Assembly (NCBI RefSeq): GCF_000007705.1
Contig: NC_005085.1
Location: forward strand, 2,055,752-2,119,751
Direction: 5' to 3'
DNA: 64,000 nucleotides
Source: Chromobacterium violaceum ATCC 12472
GTDB taxonomy: Bacteria; Pseudomonadota; Gammaproteobacteria; Burkholderiales; Chromobacteriaceae
This document shows positions 45,656-55,114 of this stretch, one piece after another. The notes under the pieces are model-generated. The model ran no database searches and was not told the origin of the DNA. It saw only the letters and a program-made list of their open reading frames with translations. The position numbers and the translations under genes were made by a program. Each line of letters opens with the position of its first letter. Within the stretch, counting starts at the first letter, position 1.

Positions 45656-47200
45656 TCATTGATCCGAAGCGGCTTCCTCGGCGTCGCGGCGGGCTTTCTC
45701 CGCGAAGTAGTGCGCGCGGCGGGCTTCCTTGGCGGCGGCTTTCTCCGCCAGCTCGGCGGCCTTTCTTGCCTTCTCCGCGTTTTCTTCCGCCAGGCGCGCC
45801 GCTTTGGCGGCCTCGCGTTCGGCGGCTTCCAGCGCCTCGATTTCCTCGACTTCCTTGCGCGTCTTGCAGGGGCCGGTCTTCTCGAACCAGGCCACCGACT
45901 CTACGTGCGCGGTGTGCGGGAACATATTGATGATGCCGGCCGCCTTCAGCGTGTAGCCCTTGGTGTGCACCAGCACGCCGGCGTCGCGCGCCAGCGTGGA
46001 CGGATTACAGGACACGTAGACGATGCGTTGCGGCGCGGTCTCCTCGGTGATGGCCTTCAACAGCTGCACCGCGCCGTCGCGCGGCGGATCGACCAGCATC
46101 TTGTCGAACTTGCCAAGCGCCGCGAACGACTCCTCGGTCACGTCGAACAGGTTGGCCATTTCGTAGCTCACCTTGTCCTGCAGACCGTTGTGGGTGGCGT
46201 TTTCCACCGCACGCCTCACCAGCGGCTGGCTGCCTTCCATGCCGTGCACCACGGCGCCGGAACGGGCGATGGGCAGGGTGAAGTTGCCGATGCCGCAGAA
46301 CATGTCGGCGATGCGCTCGCCCGGCTGCGGATCCAGGAACTTCAGCGCGCGCGCCACCATCACCGCGTTGATCTGCGGGTTCACCTGGGTGAATTCGGTC
46401 GGGTAGTAGGGCATCTCCACCGCGAATTCCGGCATGCTGTAGGTCAGCTTCGGCGCGTCCAGCGGATAGATCGGGTAGCAGGTGTCCGGCCCCTTGGGCT
46501 GCAGCCAGATCTGCAGCGGCCGCTCGGCCGCGCCGTGCTTGTCGGAAAACGCCTTCAGGATGGCGAAGTCGGCATCGGTGATGTCGTCCATATTGCGGAA
46601 CACCAGGATGTCGAGCTTGTCGCCGACCGCCACTTCCACCTGCGGCATGCGTTGGCTGATGGACAGCGTGGCGATCATTTCGCGCAGCGGCATGATCAGG
46701 TCGGAGATGTGCTTGGGCAGGATGTGGCACTCGCGCATCTCGGCAATGTAGCTGGAGCTCTTCTCATGGAAGCCGACCAGCACGCCGCCCTTTTTGGCCA
46801 CCATGCGGGCGGACAGGCGGGCGCGATGACGGTAGTGCCAGGCCGGTCCGGCGATGGGGGTGAGCACGCGCTCGGCCTTGACCTTGCCGATGCGCTTCAG
46901 ATTGTCTTCCAGCACGCGTTGCTTGATCGCCACCTGGGCGGTGAATTCCACGTGCTGCATCGAGCAGCCGCCGCAGACGCCGAAGTGCGGGCAGCGCGGA
47001 TCGGCGCGCATGAAGCTTTCCTTCAGCACGGCGCTGGTCTGCGCGTTTTCGTAGCTGGGCTTCTTGCGGTAGCTGCTGTAGATAACCTTTTCATACGGCA
47101 GCGCGCCATCGATGAAGAGGGTTTTGCCGTCAACGTGGGCGACCCCCCGGCCTTCGTGATCCAGCGATTCGACCAGGGCAATAGTCTGTGGGTGCGTCAT
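45656..47200 (-). CDS. rlmD: 23S rRNA (uracil-1939-C5)-methyltransferase with helical tail
   Basis: Methylates U1939 of 23S rRNA with S-adenosylmethionine. An N-terminal TRAM domain (about 1-60) precedes an iron-sulphur cluster motif [14 protein letters not shown], the SAM site [15 protein letters not shown], the motif VDPPRDGAV, and the catalytic cysteine in [13 protein letters not shown]. After the fold ends, about 65 residues form an Ala/Glu/Lys-rich helix ([20 protein letters not shown] and beyond), absent from typical RlmD and of unknown use. Total length is 514 residues. Confidence 0.93.
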   Translation of the reverse strand: MTHPQTIALVESLDHEGRGVAHVDGKTLFIDGALPYEKVIYSSYRKKPSYENAQTSAVLKESFMRADPRCPHFGVCGGCSMQHVEFTAQVAIKQRVLEDNLKRIGKVKAERVLTPIAGPAWHYRHRARLSARMVAKKGGVLVGFHEKSSSYIAEMRECHILPKHISDLIMPLREMIATLSISQRMPQVEVAVGDKLDILVFRNMDDITDADFAILKAFSDKHGAAERPLQIWLQPKGPDTCYPIYPLDAPKLTYSMPEFAVEMPYYPTEFTQVNPQINAVMVARALKFLDPQPGERIADMFCGIGNFTLPIARSGAVVHGMEGSQPLVRRAVENATHNGLQDKVSYEMANLFDVTEESFAALGKFDKMLVDPPRDGAVQLLKAITEETAPQRIVYVSCNPSTLARDAGVLVHTKGYTLKAAGIINMFPHTAHVESVAWFEKTGPCKTRKEVEEIEALEAAEREAAKAARLAEENAEKARKAAELAEKAAAKEARRAHYFAEKARRDAEEAASDQ

Positions 47201-47338
47201 CGTCTTGCTTGCAAAATCAAACGGTAAAACGCGGATTTTCTCAAAAACCGGGGATTCTTGCTGGTTTTTTTACGATCCCGGAATTCCTGGCCTTTCTGTT
47301 AGAATCCGGATATGAGTCATGGTTACAGAAGGTGCGGT

Positions 47339-48244
47339 ATGTTGAAGCGGTTGTCGTTGCTGGCGCTGGGATGGTGGCTGGCGGTTCCCGTGCAGGCGGC
47401 GGTGATGCCCGCGCCGGATGTCGCGGTCAATCCCATCGGCCGGCATTTGGTGCTGAACTTGCCGCAGGCGCGGCTGTTCCTGTACCAGGACGGCAAGCTG
47501 GCGCGGATTTTCCCGGTGGCGGTCGGCAAGATGCTGACCCAGACCCCGACCGGCAGTTTCGACATCACCGGCATCTACCGCGCGCCCAGCTGGCACGTGC
47601 CCAAGTCCATCCAGGAAGAGATGCGGCGCAGCGGCAAGGAAGTGCAGACCGTGGTGCCGCCGGGCCCCAACAATCCGCTGGGCCCGGTTTTCGTGCGTTT
47701 CGGCGAGAGCAGCCTGGGCCTGGGTTTTCACGGCACCAACGCGCCCGGCTCGGTTCCGGGCTTCCGCAGCCACGGCTGCGTGCGGCTGCGCAACGACGAC
47801 GCGCTGGAGCTGGCCAGGACCGTCAGCCGCGGCGACGCGGTCACCGTCGCCTACCAGACCATTCTGCTGAGCGAGGACGAAGCCGGCCAACTGTGGCTGA
47901 CCGTCTACCGCAATCATTACAAGCAGAGCGATCCGTCGCTGCCCTACCTGGCCGATACGTTGCTGGCCTGGCAGCGCCAGCACCAGCAGGCCTTGTTCGG
48001 GCAGCGGGTGGACAGCGCGCTGAAGCAGCGCGACGGCAAACCGGTCTGTCTGAGCTGCAAGAGCGGCAAGACGGAAGTCAGCGGCAGCCTGAGCGCGTTG
48101 CCATGGCTGTCCAGGCTGAATCCGCCCGCTCCGGTTCCGACGCCCGCCGCGCCGGCGGCCAGCCAGCCGCAGCAGCAGGAGCGCGAGCCCGGTCCGCCGT
48201 CGGCCAAGGCCGGCCAGCGCGCCCGCGCCGTCGCCAGGGGCTAA
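47339..48244 (+). CDS. L,D-transpeptidase family protein (YkuD)
   Basis: Periplasmic enzyme of 301 residues probably cross-linking peptidoglycan or attaching lipoproteins to it. A signal peptide ends near VQAA, and the YkuD catalytic signature is complete: HGTNAPGSVPGFRSHGCVRL, with nucleophile Cys and His. A Pro/Ala/Gln-rich tail of about 40 residues follows. Start ATG 47339 is preferred because GAAGGTG lies 9 bases before it, over an earlier in-frame ATG at 47312. It is followed immediately by a palindromic repeat. Confidence 0.9.
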   Translation: MLKRLSLLALGWWLAVPVQAAVMPAPDVAVNPIGRHLVLNLPQARLFLYQDGKLARIFPVAVGKMLTQTPTGSFDITGIYRAPSWHVPKSIQEEMRRSGKEVQTVVPPGPNNPLGPVFVRFGESSLGLGFHGTNAPGSVPGFRSHGCVRLRNDDALELARTVSRGDAVTVAYQTILLSEDEAGQLWLTVYRNHYKQSDPSLPYLADTLLAWQRQHQQALFGQRVDSALKQRDGKPVCLSCKSGKTEVSGSLSALPWLSRLNPPAPVPTPAAPAASQPQQQEREPGPPSAKAGQRARAVARG

Positions 48245-48358
48245 GAACGGCTAACAGAGCCCCTGACGCTGCGTTGCGCCGACTTGCCGTATTGCCTGTG
48301 CTGTCTGCGTCGGCGCGGCTTGCCTCTGCCGTAAAACCGAGTTTTGTCAGCCACGCTC
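48243..48358. repeat. dispersed palindromic intergenic repeat, copy 2
   Basis: A diverged second copy of the element at 12743-12855, about 70% alike by eye. It shares TGCGTCGGCGCG and CTTGCCTCTGCCGT; the terminal inverted repeats (AACGGCTAACAG / TGTCAGCCACGCT) are imperfect here. It begins at the stop codon of the L,D-transpeptidase gene, as copy 1 begins at the stop of its upstream gene. Confidence 0.7.
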
Positions 48359-48439
48359 AGGCCGCAGGCCTGATGCGATGGACCGGGGGCCGCTTTCGCG
48401 GCCCCGTTTCGTTTGGGACGGTTCGTCCCATGCCTGGGC

Positions 48440-49717
48440 TTACTGGGCCGCGGCTTTCAGCGCCTGGCCGATGTCGGCCAGGATGTCGTCGATGTGCTCG
48501 ATGCCAATGGACAGCCGGATCAGTTCCGGCTTTACCCCGGCGCTCAGTTGCTCCTCCGGCGAAAGCTGGCGGTGGGTAGTGGTGGCGGGGTGGCAGGCCA
48601 GCGACTTGGCGTCGCCGATATTGACCAGCCGCGTCACCAGCCGCAGCGCGTCGATGAAGCGGCCGCCGGCTTCGGCGCCGCCCTTGATGCCGAAAGACAG
48701 GATGCCGGAGGCGCGGCCGCCCAGATAGCGGTCGGCCAGCGGCTTGCTGGGGTGGTCAGGCAGGCCGGCGTATTCCACCCATTCCACCGCCGCGCTTTCC
48801 TTCAGGAAGCCCGCTACTTTCAATGCGTTGTCGCAAATGCGGTCCATGCGCAGCGCCAGCGTTTCTATGCCCTGCAGGATCAGGAAGGCGTTGAACGGCG
48901 ACAGCGCCGCGCCCATATTGCGCAGCGGCACCACGCGGGCGCGGGCGATGTAGGCGGCCTCGCCCAGCGCTTCCACGTAATTGACGCCATGGTAGCTGAC
49001 ATCCGGCTCGTTCAGCCGCTTGAAGCGCGTCTTGTGTCGCCCCCATGGGAATTTGCCGGAGTCGACAATGGCGCCGCCTATGCTGTTGCCGTGGCCGCCC
49101 AGGTATTTGGTCAGGCTGTGGACCACGATGTCGGCGCCGTGCTCGAACGGCCGGCACAGGTAGGGCGAGGGCACGGTGTTGTCGACGATCAGCGGCAGGC
49201 CGTGGCGGTGGGCTTCGGCGGCGAAGGCGGCGAAGTCCACCACATTGCCCAGCGGATTGCCTATCGATTCGCAGAACACCGCCTTGGTGCGGTCATCCAC
49301 CAGCGCGGCGATGGCTGCCGGGTCCTGGTAGTCGACGAAGCGGACTTCGATGCCCAGCTGCGGGAAGGTGTGGGCGAACAGGTTGTAGGTGCCGCCGTAC
49401 AGCGTGCGGGTGGCGACGATGTTGTCGCCGGCCTCGGCGATGGTCTGGATCGAATAGCTGACGGCCGCCATGCCTGAGGCCACCGCCAGCGCGCCGACGC
49501 CGCCCTCCAGCGCCGCTATCCTCTTTTCCAGCACGTCGGTGGTGGGATTCATGATGCGGGTGTAGATATTGCCCTGCACCTTGAGATCGAACAGGTCGGC
49601 GCCATGCTGGGTGCTGTCGAAGGCGTAGCTGGTGGTCTGGTACAGCGGCACCGCCACCGCCTTGGTGGTCGGGTCGGGGCTGTAGCCGGCGTGGACGGCG
49701 AGGGTTTCCAGTTTCAT
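48440..49717 (-). CDS. metY: O-acetylhomoserine sulfhydrylase-type PLP enzyme
   Basis: A 425-residue Cys/Met-metabolism PLP enzyme that makes homocysteine from O-acetylhomoserine and sulphide. The PLP lysine is in VHSLTKYLGGHGNSIGG, and QTTSYAFDSTQHGADLF near the N-terminus plus IYTRIMNPTT are characteristic of the MetY branch rather than MetB/MetC. No SAM or S-box-like riboswitch is seen upstream. It stands alone. A cystathionine-gamma-synthase-like activity cannot be excluded. Confidence 0.9.
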   Translation of the reverse strand: MKLETLAVHAGYSPDPTTKAVAVPLYQTTSYAFDSTQHGADLFDLKVQGNIYTRIMNPTTDVLEKRIAALEGGVGALAVASGMAAVSYSIQTIAEAGDNIVATRTLYGGTYNLFAHTFPQLGIEVRFVDYQDPAAIAALVDDRTKAVFCESIGNPLGNVVDFAAFAAEAHRHGLPLIVDNTVPSPYLCRPFEHGADIVVHSLTKYLGGHGNSIGGAIVDSGKFPWGRHKTRFKRLNEPDVSYHGVNYVEALGEAAYIARARVVPLRNMGAALSPFNAFLILQGIETLALRMDRICDNALKVAGFLKESAAVEWVEYAGLPDHPSKPLADRYLGGRASGILSFGIKGGAEAGGRFIDALRLVTRLVNIGDAKSLACHPATTTHRQLSPEEQLSAGVKPELIRLSIGIEHIDDILADIGQALKAAAQ

Positions 49718-49819
49718 CGTGGCGGCTCCTGGTCAGGCGTTTGTCATGGCTGTCTACCTTAGCGCCGCCGGCTGTCGATCACAAGGACATAAAAATCATA
49801 CTGGATATGACTGTCCGTT

Positions 49820-51247
49820 CTAATGGCCTTCTGCCAGTTCGCCCGCCAGCTCGCCCACCCGGATCAGCGCGCGTTGGTAGGCCTCGTTCCATGGATAGCA
49901 GCACGACAGCCGCAGGCAGTTGCGGTAGCGGCCTTTGGCCGAATACATCGCGCCCGGCACCACAGTGATGCGTTCGGCCAGCGCGGCGCGGAACAACTGC
50001 ATGGTGTCGGCGTGGCTGGGCAGTTCCACCCACAGCAGGCAACCGCCGGAGGGCAGGGTGGCGCGGGTGCCGTCCGGGAAGTGCTGGGCCACCGCGCCGC
50101 GCAGTTTTTCCATCTGGCTGATGAAGTGGCGGCGGAGCAGCCGCAGGTGGTGGTCGTAGCCGCCGCTTTCCAGGTATTCGGCCAGAGTTTCCTCCAATAG
50201 CGCCGGCTGGCCCAGGCTGCTGGAGAATTTCAGCCGGCGCACCTCGCTGAGGAAGCGTCCCGGCGCGATCCAGCCTATGCGGAAGCCCGGCGCCAGCGTC
50301 TTGCTGTAGCTGGAGCACAGCAAGACCCAGCCGTCGCGGTCGTAAGCCTTGACCGCGTCCGGCGTCGAGGCGCCGTAAAACAGCTCGGCGTGCGGAACGT
50401 CCTCGATCAGCGGCACCTGGTAGTCGTTGACCAGCTGCGCCAGCCGCCGTTTCGCCTCTGGCGGCATGGTGCTGCCCAGCGGATTGTGCACGGTGGGCAT
50501 GGCGACGACGGCGTTCAGCCGCTTTTCGGACAACAGCAGTTCCAGCGCGTCCAGCGCCAGGCCGCTGGTGGGGTGGGTGGGGATTTCGATCACCGCCAGG
50601 CCCAGATCCTTCAGCATCGGCAGCAGCGCGAAATAGGTGGGCGACTCCACGCCCACGGTGTCGCCCGGCTTGCAAACGGCCCTGAGCGCCAGTTGCAGCG
50701 CTTCGGTGCAGCCGTTGCTGATCACCAGCTCGTCCGCGGCCAGCACGCAGCCCCAGTTGACCGCGCGCTGGGCGATCTGCCGCCGCAGCCGCTCCGAGCC
50801 CGGCGGGAAAGGGTAGTCGGTGGTCAGCTCCGGGTGCTGGCGCAGCAGCCGCCCCATGATGTGCTTGAAGCGGGTGGTGGGGTAGAAGTCGCTGCCGCGC
50901 GGGCTGGCCAGAGCCAGGTCGATGAAATCGGCCTGGCTCTGCACGCCCATCACCGCCTCGATCTGGTCCACCACCTCGCCGGTGTGGTGGGCGGCGCTCT
51001 GGCGGCGCATCCGCGGCAGCGGCAGGCTGGCGGCCGATTTGACGTAGAAGCCCGACTGCGGCCGGGCTTCGATCAGGCCGCGGTCTTCCAGCATGCGGTA
51101 AGTCTGCAGAATGGTCGACGGGCTGACCTTGTGCATCGCGCAGGCCTTGCGCACCGAAGGCAGTCGTTCGCCCGGGCGCACGGTGCCGTTCCGGATCAGC
51201 TCCATCCATTCGTTGACCAGCTGCTGGTACAGCGTTTCGCCGCTCAT
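49820..51247 (-). CDS. MocR-family regulator (second copy)
   Basis: GntR-HTH/aminotransferase fusion of 475 residues, paralogous to the one at 9846-11327. The winged helix spans about residues 8-70 (GERLPSVRKACAMHKVSPST), and the PLP lysine is in CSSYSKTLAPGFRIGW. Like its paralogue it is divergent from a LysE-family exporter, which it probably controls. The conserved layout of the two modules indicates an ancient duplication of regulator plus exporter. Confidence 0.9.
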   Translation of the reverse strand: MSGETLYQQLVNEWMELIRNGTVRPGERLPSVRKACAMHKVSPSTILQTYRMLEDRGLIEARPQSGFYVKSAASLPLPRMRRQSAAHHTGEVVDQIEAVMGVQSQADFIDLALASPRGSDFYPTTRFKHIMGRLLRQHPELTTDYPFPPGSERLRRQIAQRAVNWGCVLAADELVISNGCTEALQLALRAVCKPGDTVGVESPTYFALLPMLKDLGLAVIEIPTHPTSGLALDALELLLSEKRLNAVVAMPTVHNPLGSTMPPEAKRRLAQLVNDYQVPLIEDVPHAELFYGASTPDAVKAYDRDGWVLLCSSYSKTLAPGFRIGWIAPGRFLSEVRRLKFSSSLGQPALLEETLAEYLESGGYDHHLRLLRRHFISQMEKLRGAVAQHFPDGTRATLPSGGCLLWVELPSHADTMQLFRAALAERITVVPGAMYSAKGRYRNCLRLSCCYPWNEAYQRALIRVGELAGELAEGH

Positions 51248-51318
51248 GCGGGGCTCCTCGTCTTGGAGTGGGGTACAGAAAAATCGGATGTCGGTACAGT
51301 TTTGGACGAAACCGACCG

Positions 51319-51346
51319 TAACAGTTTGATCAATTCAAAACTGTTA
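51319..51346. promoter_or_regulatory. inverted repeat in the second MocR/LysE promoter region
   Basis: TAACAGTTT (51319-51327) and AAACTGTTA (51338-51346) form a perfect 9-bp inverted repeat with a 10-base spacer. A further GTACAGTTTT lies just upstream. Confidence 0.55.
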
Positions 51347-51368
51347 TGGTCTCAATTCTATTTTTTTG

Positions 51369-51380
51369 AATCTGTAATTG
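51369..51380. promoter_or_regulatory. AATCTGTA motif shared with the first MocR/LysE module
   Basis: AATCTGTAATTG, within TTTTTTTGAATCTGTAAT, resembles AATCTGTATCCA within ATTTTTGAATCTGTATCC at 11382-11399. It is a candidate common operator half. Confidence 0.4.
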
Positions 51381-51470
51381 TCCAGCGCAAACGCCTAACA
51401 TGGAGTCCTTGAGTCGGGGGACTGCCCCGCATGCGCCGGCGGCCTGCCGGCTGTGGTTTCAGGAGTGATC

Positions 51471-52097
51471 ATGAATCTGTTTGCGCTTGTCACTTACTTG
51501 CTGGTGATGTCCATCACCCCGGGTCCCAACAACCTGGTGCTGGCCTCGTCCGGCGTCAATTTCGGTTTTTCCCGCACGCTGCCGTCCCTGCTGGGCATGG
51601 CGCTGGGCCTGTCCTTGCAGATCGGCCTGCTGTCGCTGTTCCTGGGCGCGCTGATATCGTTGATGGCGTCCCTGCAGCTCTACCTGGCCGTGGCCGGCTG
51701 CGCTTATCTATTGTGGCTGTCCTGGAATCTGGCCCGCGCCGGCAAGGCCAAGGCGGGAGACGCCGGCGCGCGGCCGATGGGCTTCTGGGGCGGCCTGATG
51801 TTCAACTGGCTGAATCCCAAGGTGTGGCTGATGGGCTTCAACCTGGTGATGGTGTTCCTGCCGGCGCAGATGAACCCCTGGCATGCGGCCGGCGTGTTCG
51901 CCCTGGTGTCCTTCGCCACCAGCCTGCCGTGCATCGCGGTGTGGGCCGGCTCCGGCGTCGCCATCCGCCGTTTCCTGGACTCGCCGCTGCGGCTGCGCGC
52001 CTTCAACTGCAGCATGGCGGCGATGCTGGCGCTGACCGCGGTGTGGTTGCTGGCGGAGATGCTGCCGGCCCATTCGCTGGCTGCGCTGATGGTTTGA
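51471..52097 (+). CDS. LysE/RhtB-family amino acid exporter (second copy)
   Basis: A 208-residue inner-membrane exporter with about six helices and the signature SITPGPNNLVLASSGVNFGF, almost the same as in the paralogue at 11473. Start ATG 51471 is chosen because AGGAG lies at 51461-51465. It is divergent from the second MocR-family regulator. The substrate is unknown; paralogy suggests two related but different exported compounds. A strong terminator follows. Confidence 0.9.
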   Translation: MNLFALVTYLLVMSITPGPNNLVLASSGVNFGFSRTLPSLLGMALGLSLQIGLLSLFLGALISLMASLQLYLAVAGCAYLLWLSWNLARAGKAKAGDAGARPMGFWGGLMFNWLNPKVWLMGFNLVMVFLPAQMNPWHAAGVFALVSFATSLPCIAVWAGSGVAIRRFLDSPLRLRAFNCSMAAMLALTAVWLLAEMLPAHSLAALMV

Positions 52098-52112
52098 GCC
52101 CCGATTTTCCCG

Positions 52113-52137
52113 AGCCCGCGTTTGCGGGCTTTTTTGT
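52113..52137 (+). terminator. intrinsic terminator after LysE copy 2
   Basis: AGCCCGC / GCGGGCT stem, then TTTTTTG. Confidence 0.88.
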
Positions 52138-52186
52138 TGGCGGCGTACAATGACGCCTTTGTGTTTTTCTCAGAGTCCAACCCATC

Positions 52187-53572
52187 ATGATCCGTACCCG
52201 TTTCGCCCCCAGCCCCACCGGTTACCTGCACATCGGCGGCGTGCGCACCGCGCTGTTCTCCTGGGCCTACGCCCGCAAAAACAACGGCGTGTTCGTGCTG
52301 CGCATCGAAGACACCGATCTGGAGCGCTCCACGCCGGAATCGGTGAAGGCGATCCTGGACGGCATGCACTGGGTGGGTCTGGACTACGACGAGGGCCCGT
52401 TCTACCAGACCCATCGTTTCGACCGCTACAAGGAAGTGATCCAGCAGCTGCTGGACAGCGGCCACGCCTACCACTGCTACTGCAGCAAGGAAGAGCTGGA
52501 GGCGATGCGCGCCGAGCAGGAAGCCCGCGGCGACAAGCCGCGCTATGACCGCCGCTGGCGTCCGGAAGCCGGCAAGACCCTGCCGGCCATCCCGGAAGGC
52601 GTGCAGCCGGTGGTGCGCTTCAAGACCCCGCTCTCCGGCGTGGTGGCTTGGGACGACGCGGTCAAGGGCCGCATCGAGATTTCCAACGAAGAGCTGGACG
52701 ATCTGATCATCGCCCGCCCGGACGGCAGCCCCACCTACAACTTCTGCGTGGTGGTGGACGACTGGGACATGCGGATCACCCACGTGATCCGCGGCGACGA
52801 CCATGTCAACAACACCCCGCGCCAGATCAACATCCTCAAGGCGCTGAACGCGCCGCTGCCGGTGTACGGCCACCTGCCGATGATCCTGAACGAGGACGGC
52901 CAGAAGATGTCCAAGCGCCGCGACGCGGTCAGCGTGGTGGATTACGCCGACAAGGGCATCCTGCCGGAAGCGCTGCTGAACTACCTGGCGCGCCTGGGCT
53001 GGGGCCACGGCGACGACGAATTCTTCAGCATGGAGCAGTTCGTCGAGTGGTTCAGCCTGGAGGCGGTGAGCCCGTCGGCCAGCCGCTTCAACCACGAAAA
53101 ATTCATGTGGCTGAACGCCCAGCACATCAAGGCCGCCGACAACGCCCGCCTGGCCGAGCTGATCGCGCCGCGCCTGGCCGCCGCCCATGTCGACACCGCC
53201 CATGGCCCGGCCATCGGCGACGTGCTGGCACTGGTCAAGGAGCGCGTGCAGGATCTGAACGCGCTGGCGCTGGAAGTGGATTACTTCTACAAGAAGCGCG
53301 AACCGGCCGCCGCCGATGTGGAAAAGCATCTGGCCGGCGACGCCGTCGAGCGCATGGGCCGCTTCGCCGACCGTCTGGCCGCGCTGGAAGCCTGGACCGC
53401 CGAATCGATCCACGAGCTGTTCAAGCCGTTCTGCGCCGACGAGGGCATCAAGATGGGCCAGCTGGGCATGCCGCTGCGCGTGCTGGTGTGCGGCACCACC
53501 CAGACGCCGTCGGTTGACGCGGTGCTGGCGCTGATCGGCAAGGAAGAAGTGCTGCGCCGCATCCGCGGCTGA
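52187..53572 (+). CDS. gltX: glutamyl-tRNA synthetase
   Basis: Charges tRNA-Glu for protein synthesis. The 461-residue class I synthetase shows the HIGH-type motif PSPTGYLHIGGVRTALF at residues 8-24 and the KMSKRRDAVSV loop near residue 240. Four cysteines/histidines of a zinc-binding site (CYCSKEEL) are visible. A C-terminal anticodon-binding domain completes it. A single copy is seen here; whether another exists for tRNA-Gln is unknown. Length is typical of proteobacterial GltX. Confidence 0.97.
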   Translation: MIRTRFAPSPTGYLHIGGVRTALFSWAYARKNNGVFVLRIEDTDLERSTPESVKAILDGMHWVGLDYDEGPFYQTHRFDRYKEVIQQLLDSGHAYHCYCSKEELEAMRAEQEARGDKPRYDRRWRPEAGKTLPAIPEGVQPVVRFKTPLSGVVAWDDAVKGRIEISNEELDDLIIARPDGSPTYNFCVVVDDWDMRITHVIRGDDHVNNTPRQINILKALNAPLPVYGHLPMILNEDGQKMSKRRDAVSVVDYADKGILPEALLNYLARLGWGHGDDEFFSMEQFVEWFSLEAVSPSASRFNHEKFMWLNAQHIKAADNARLAELIAPRLAAAHVDTAHGPAIGDVLALVKERVQDLNALALEVDYFYKKREPAAADVEKHLAGDAVERMGRFADRLAALEAWTAESIHELFKPFCADEGIKMGQLGMPLRVLVCGTTQTPSVDAVLALIGKEEVLRRIRG

Positions 53573-53590
53573 TTCTGTCCGGCTGGCATC

Positions 53591-53628
53591 ATCGCCCCCG
53601 CCGCCCTGATGGGCCGCGGGGGTTTTGT
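53591..53628 (+). terminator. intrinsic terminator after gltX
   Basis: CCCCGC...GCGGGG stem over a GC-rich loop, then TTTTGTTT. Confidence 0.7.
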
Positions 53629-53634
53629 TTGCCC

Positions 53635-55050
53635 TCAGCCGGAGGCCAGCCGCGCCAAGTAGCGCAGGCCGCTGATGCTGGGGAAGAAGCAGTAGGCGCC
53701 GCCGCGGGTATGGATCAACCGGGGGAAGCCGGTGATGCGCTTGTTTCCGTGTCCCTTGGCGCCGGGCCGTGCGTCGGTGAAAGAGCTTTGGTCCACGTGA
53801 TTGACGCCGAGGAACACGTCCTCTCCGCTGATGTTGAACACCGCGTTGCCTTGTTCCGACCCGCCGGGGCCGGTGGCCGATTTGACGAAATGGGAGTCCA
53901 GCGCCCACTGGCTGGTGACGAACTCGAACTGGTTGCTCAGGCTGGCATTGATGAAATAGCCGATCAGGCCGCGCTTCTGCTGGTCCGGCTTGGCCGGGTC
54001 GTATTCCGGCCCGTAAGGCATGGCGCGGCGCACGATGCGGTGCGAGGGGCTGCCGGCGCCCACCACGCCGCCGTCGCGCGGGTTGCTGCGGCGGATGTGG
54101 GAGCCGATCGGACACTTCAGGCCCAGCGTGTCGTCCTGGTTCACGTCATCGCTGACATAGTGGAAAGCGTTGAGCTGGTCCGGCGGCAACGCGGCGCCGG
54201 CGTCGCTTGGCATCAGCGTCAACGGATTGCCGTTGCGCCAGCGGCCGCAGACTTTGGCCGCCAGCATTTCGGCATCCATGCCCAGCTGGGCGGCATAGGT
54301 CTGCAGGAAGCGCTCGAAGCCGGGCACGTCCTGTTCCAGGATGCGGAAAGCGGCGAAGCTGCTGTTGAGGGACAGCTCTTCCGGTTGCAGCGTGTAGCGG
54401 CCGTTGCTTTCGTTGAGGTAGCCGAGCAGGAATTCGCCGGTGGCCACCACCGGCTGATCGTCCGGGACGTCGCGCTTGCGCGGCGGGGCGCCGTCTATGG
54501 TGGGCTGGGCGATGCTGTCGCGGTAGCCGAAGTGGACGCGGTTGTCGGGCAGCGCCACGGCGTCCTGGGCCGACAGCTCAGTCACGCCGGATGCGGCGAA
54601 GGCGCGGCGCAGCGTGGCCGATGCCGGCTCCAGCTGCGCTTCGCCGCCGTCCACCCACAGGCTGAGCAGCGCATGGACCTGCTGGCCATCGTTCAGGCCG
54701 CCTATCCAGTGTTCCGGGGCGCTGTCGTCGCAGTCCCCGATGCCGGCGGCGATGCCCGGGTCCGTGGCGCCCTTGTAGAACGAGGCATCGAAAGTCTGCA
54801 GCTGCGCATCGCTGAGACCCAGCCGGGACAAACCGACGCGGGTGAAGCAGAGGTTCAGGAAGTGGACCGGTTTTTGCTGGCCGCGCTGGGCAGTGGCGAT
54901 CGGCGGGAGTCCCAGCTGTCCGTCCACCAGTTTGAGGATCAAGCCGGCCGCGCCGGCCTTGTCGTCGATGCGCAGGATGAAATGCCGGGCGCGCTCCACC
55001 CGGTAACCGCGCAGGATGGTGCCTTGCACGTCGTCGTAGGGGATGCTCAT
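53635..55050 (-). CDS. DyP-type haem peroxidase
   Basis: A 471-residue dye-decolorising-type peroxidase. The distal Asp is in GYRDSIAQPTIDG, where the usual GXXDG has Ser for the second Gly, and the proximal haem-ligand His is in CPIGSHIRRSNPR. The distal Arg is probably in the HRIVRRAMPYG segment. No signal peptide or Tat motif is seen, so it is probably cytoplasmic or exported with a partner. Start at 55050 follows CCGGAG; the longer frame adds 15 non-conserved residues. It is preceded by a small co-directional gene. Confidence 0.88.
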   Translation of the reverse strand: MSIPYDDVQGTILRGYRVERARHFILRIDDKAGAAGLILKLVDGQLGLPPIATAQRGQQKPVHFLNLCFTRVGLSRLGLSDAQLQTFDASFYKGATDPGIAAGIGDCDDSAPEHWIGGLNDGQQVHALLSLWVDGGEAQLEPASATLRRAFAASGVTELSAQDAVALPDNRVHFGYRDSIAQPTIDGAPPRKRDVPDDQPVVATGEFLLGYLNESNGRYTLQPEELSLNSSFAAFRILEQDVPGFERFLQTYAAQLGMDAEMLAAKVCGRWRNGNPLTLMPSDAGAALPPDQLNAFHYVSDDVNQDDTLGLKCPIGSHIRRSNPRDGGVVGAGSPSHRIVRRAMPYGPEYDPAKPDQQKRGLIGYFINASLSNQFEFVTSQWALDSHFVKSATGPGGSEQGNAVFNISGEDVFLGVNHVDQSSFTDARPGAKGHGNKRITGFPRLIHTRGGAYCFFPSISGLRYLARLASG

Positions 55051-55114
55051 GATCGCTCCGGAAAAAAGGATGCGGCCAGCCGCGGGCGGCCGCATCGGGG
55101 AGGGCTCGCCGCGC

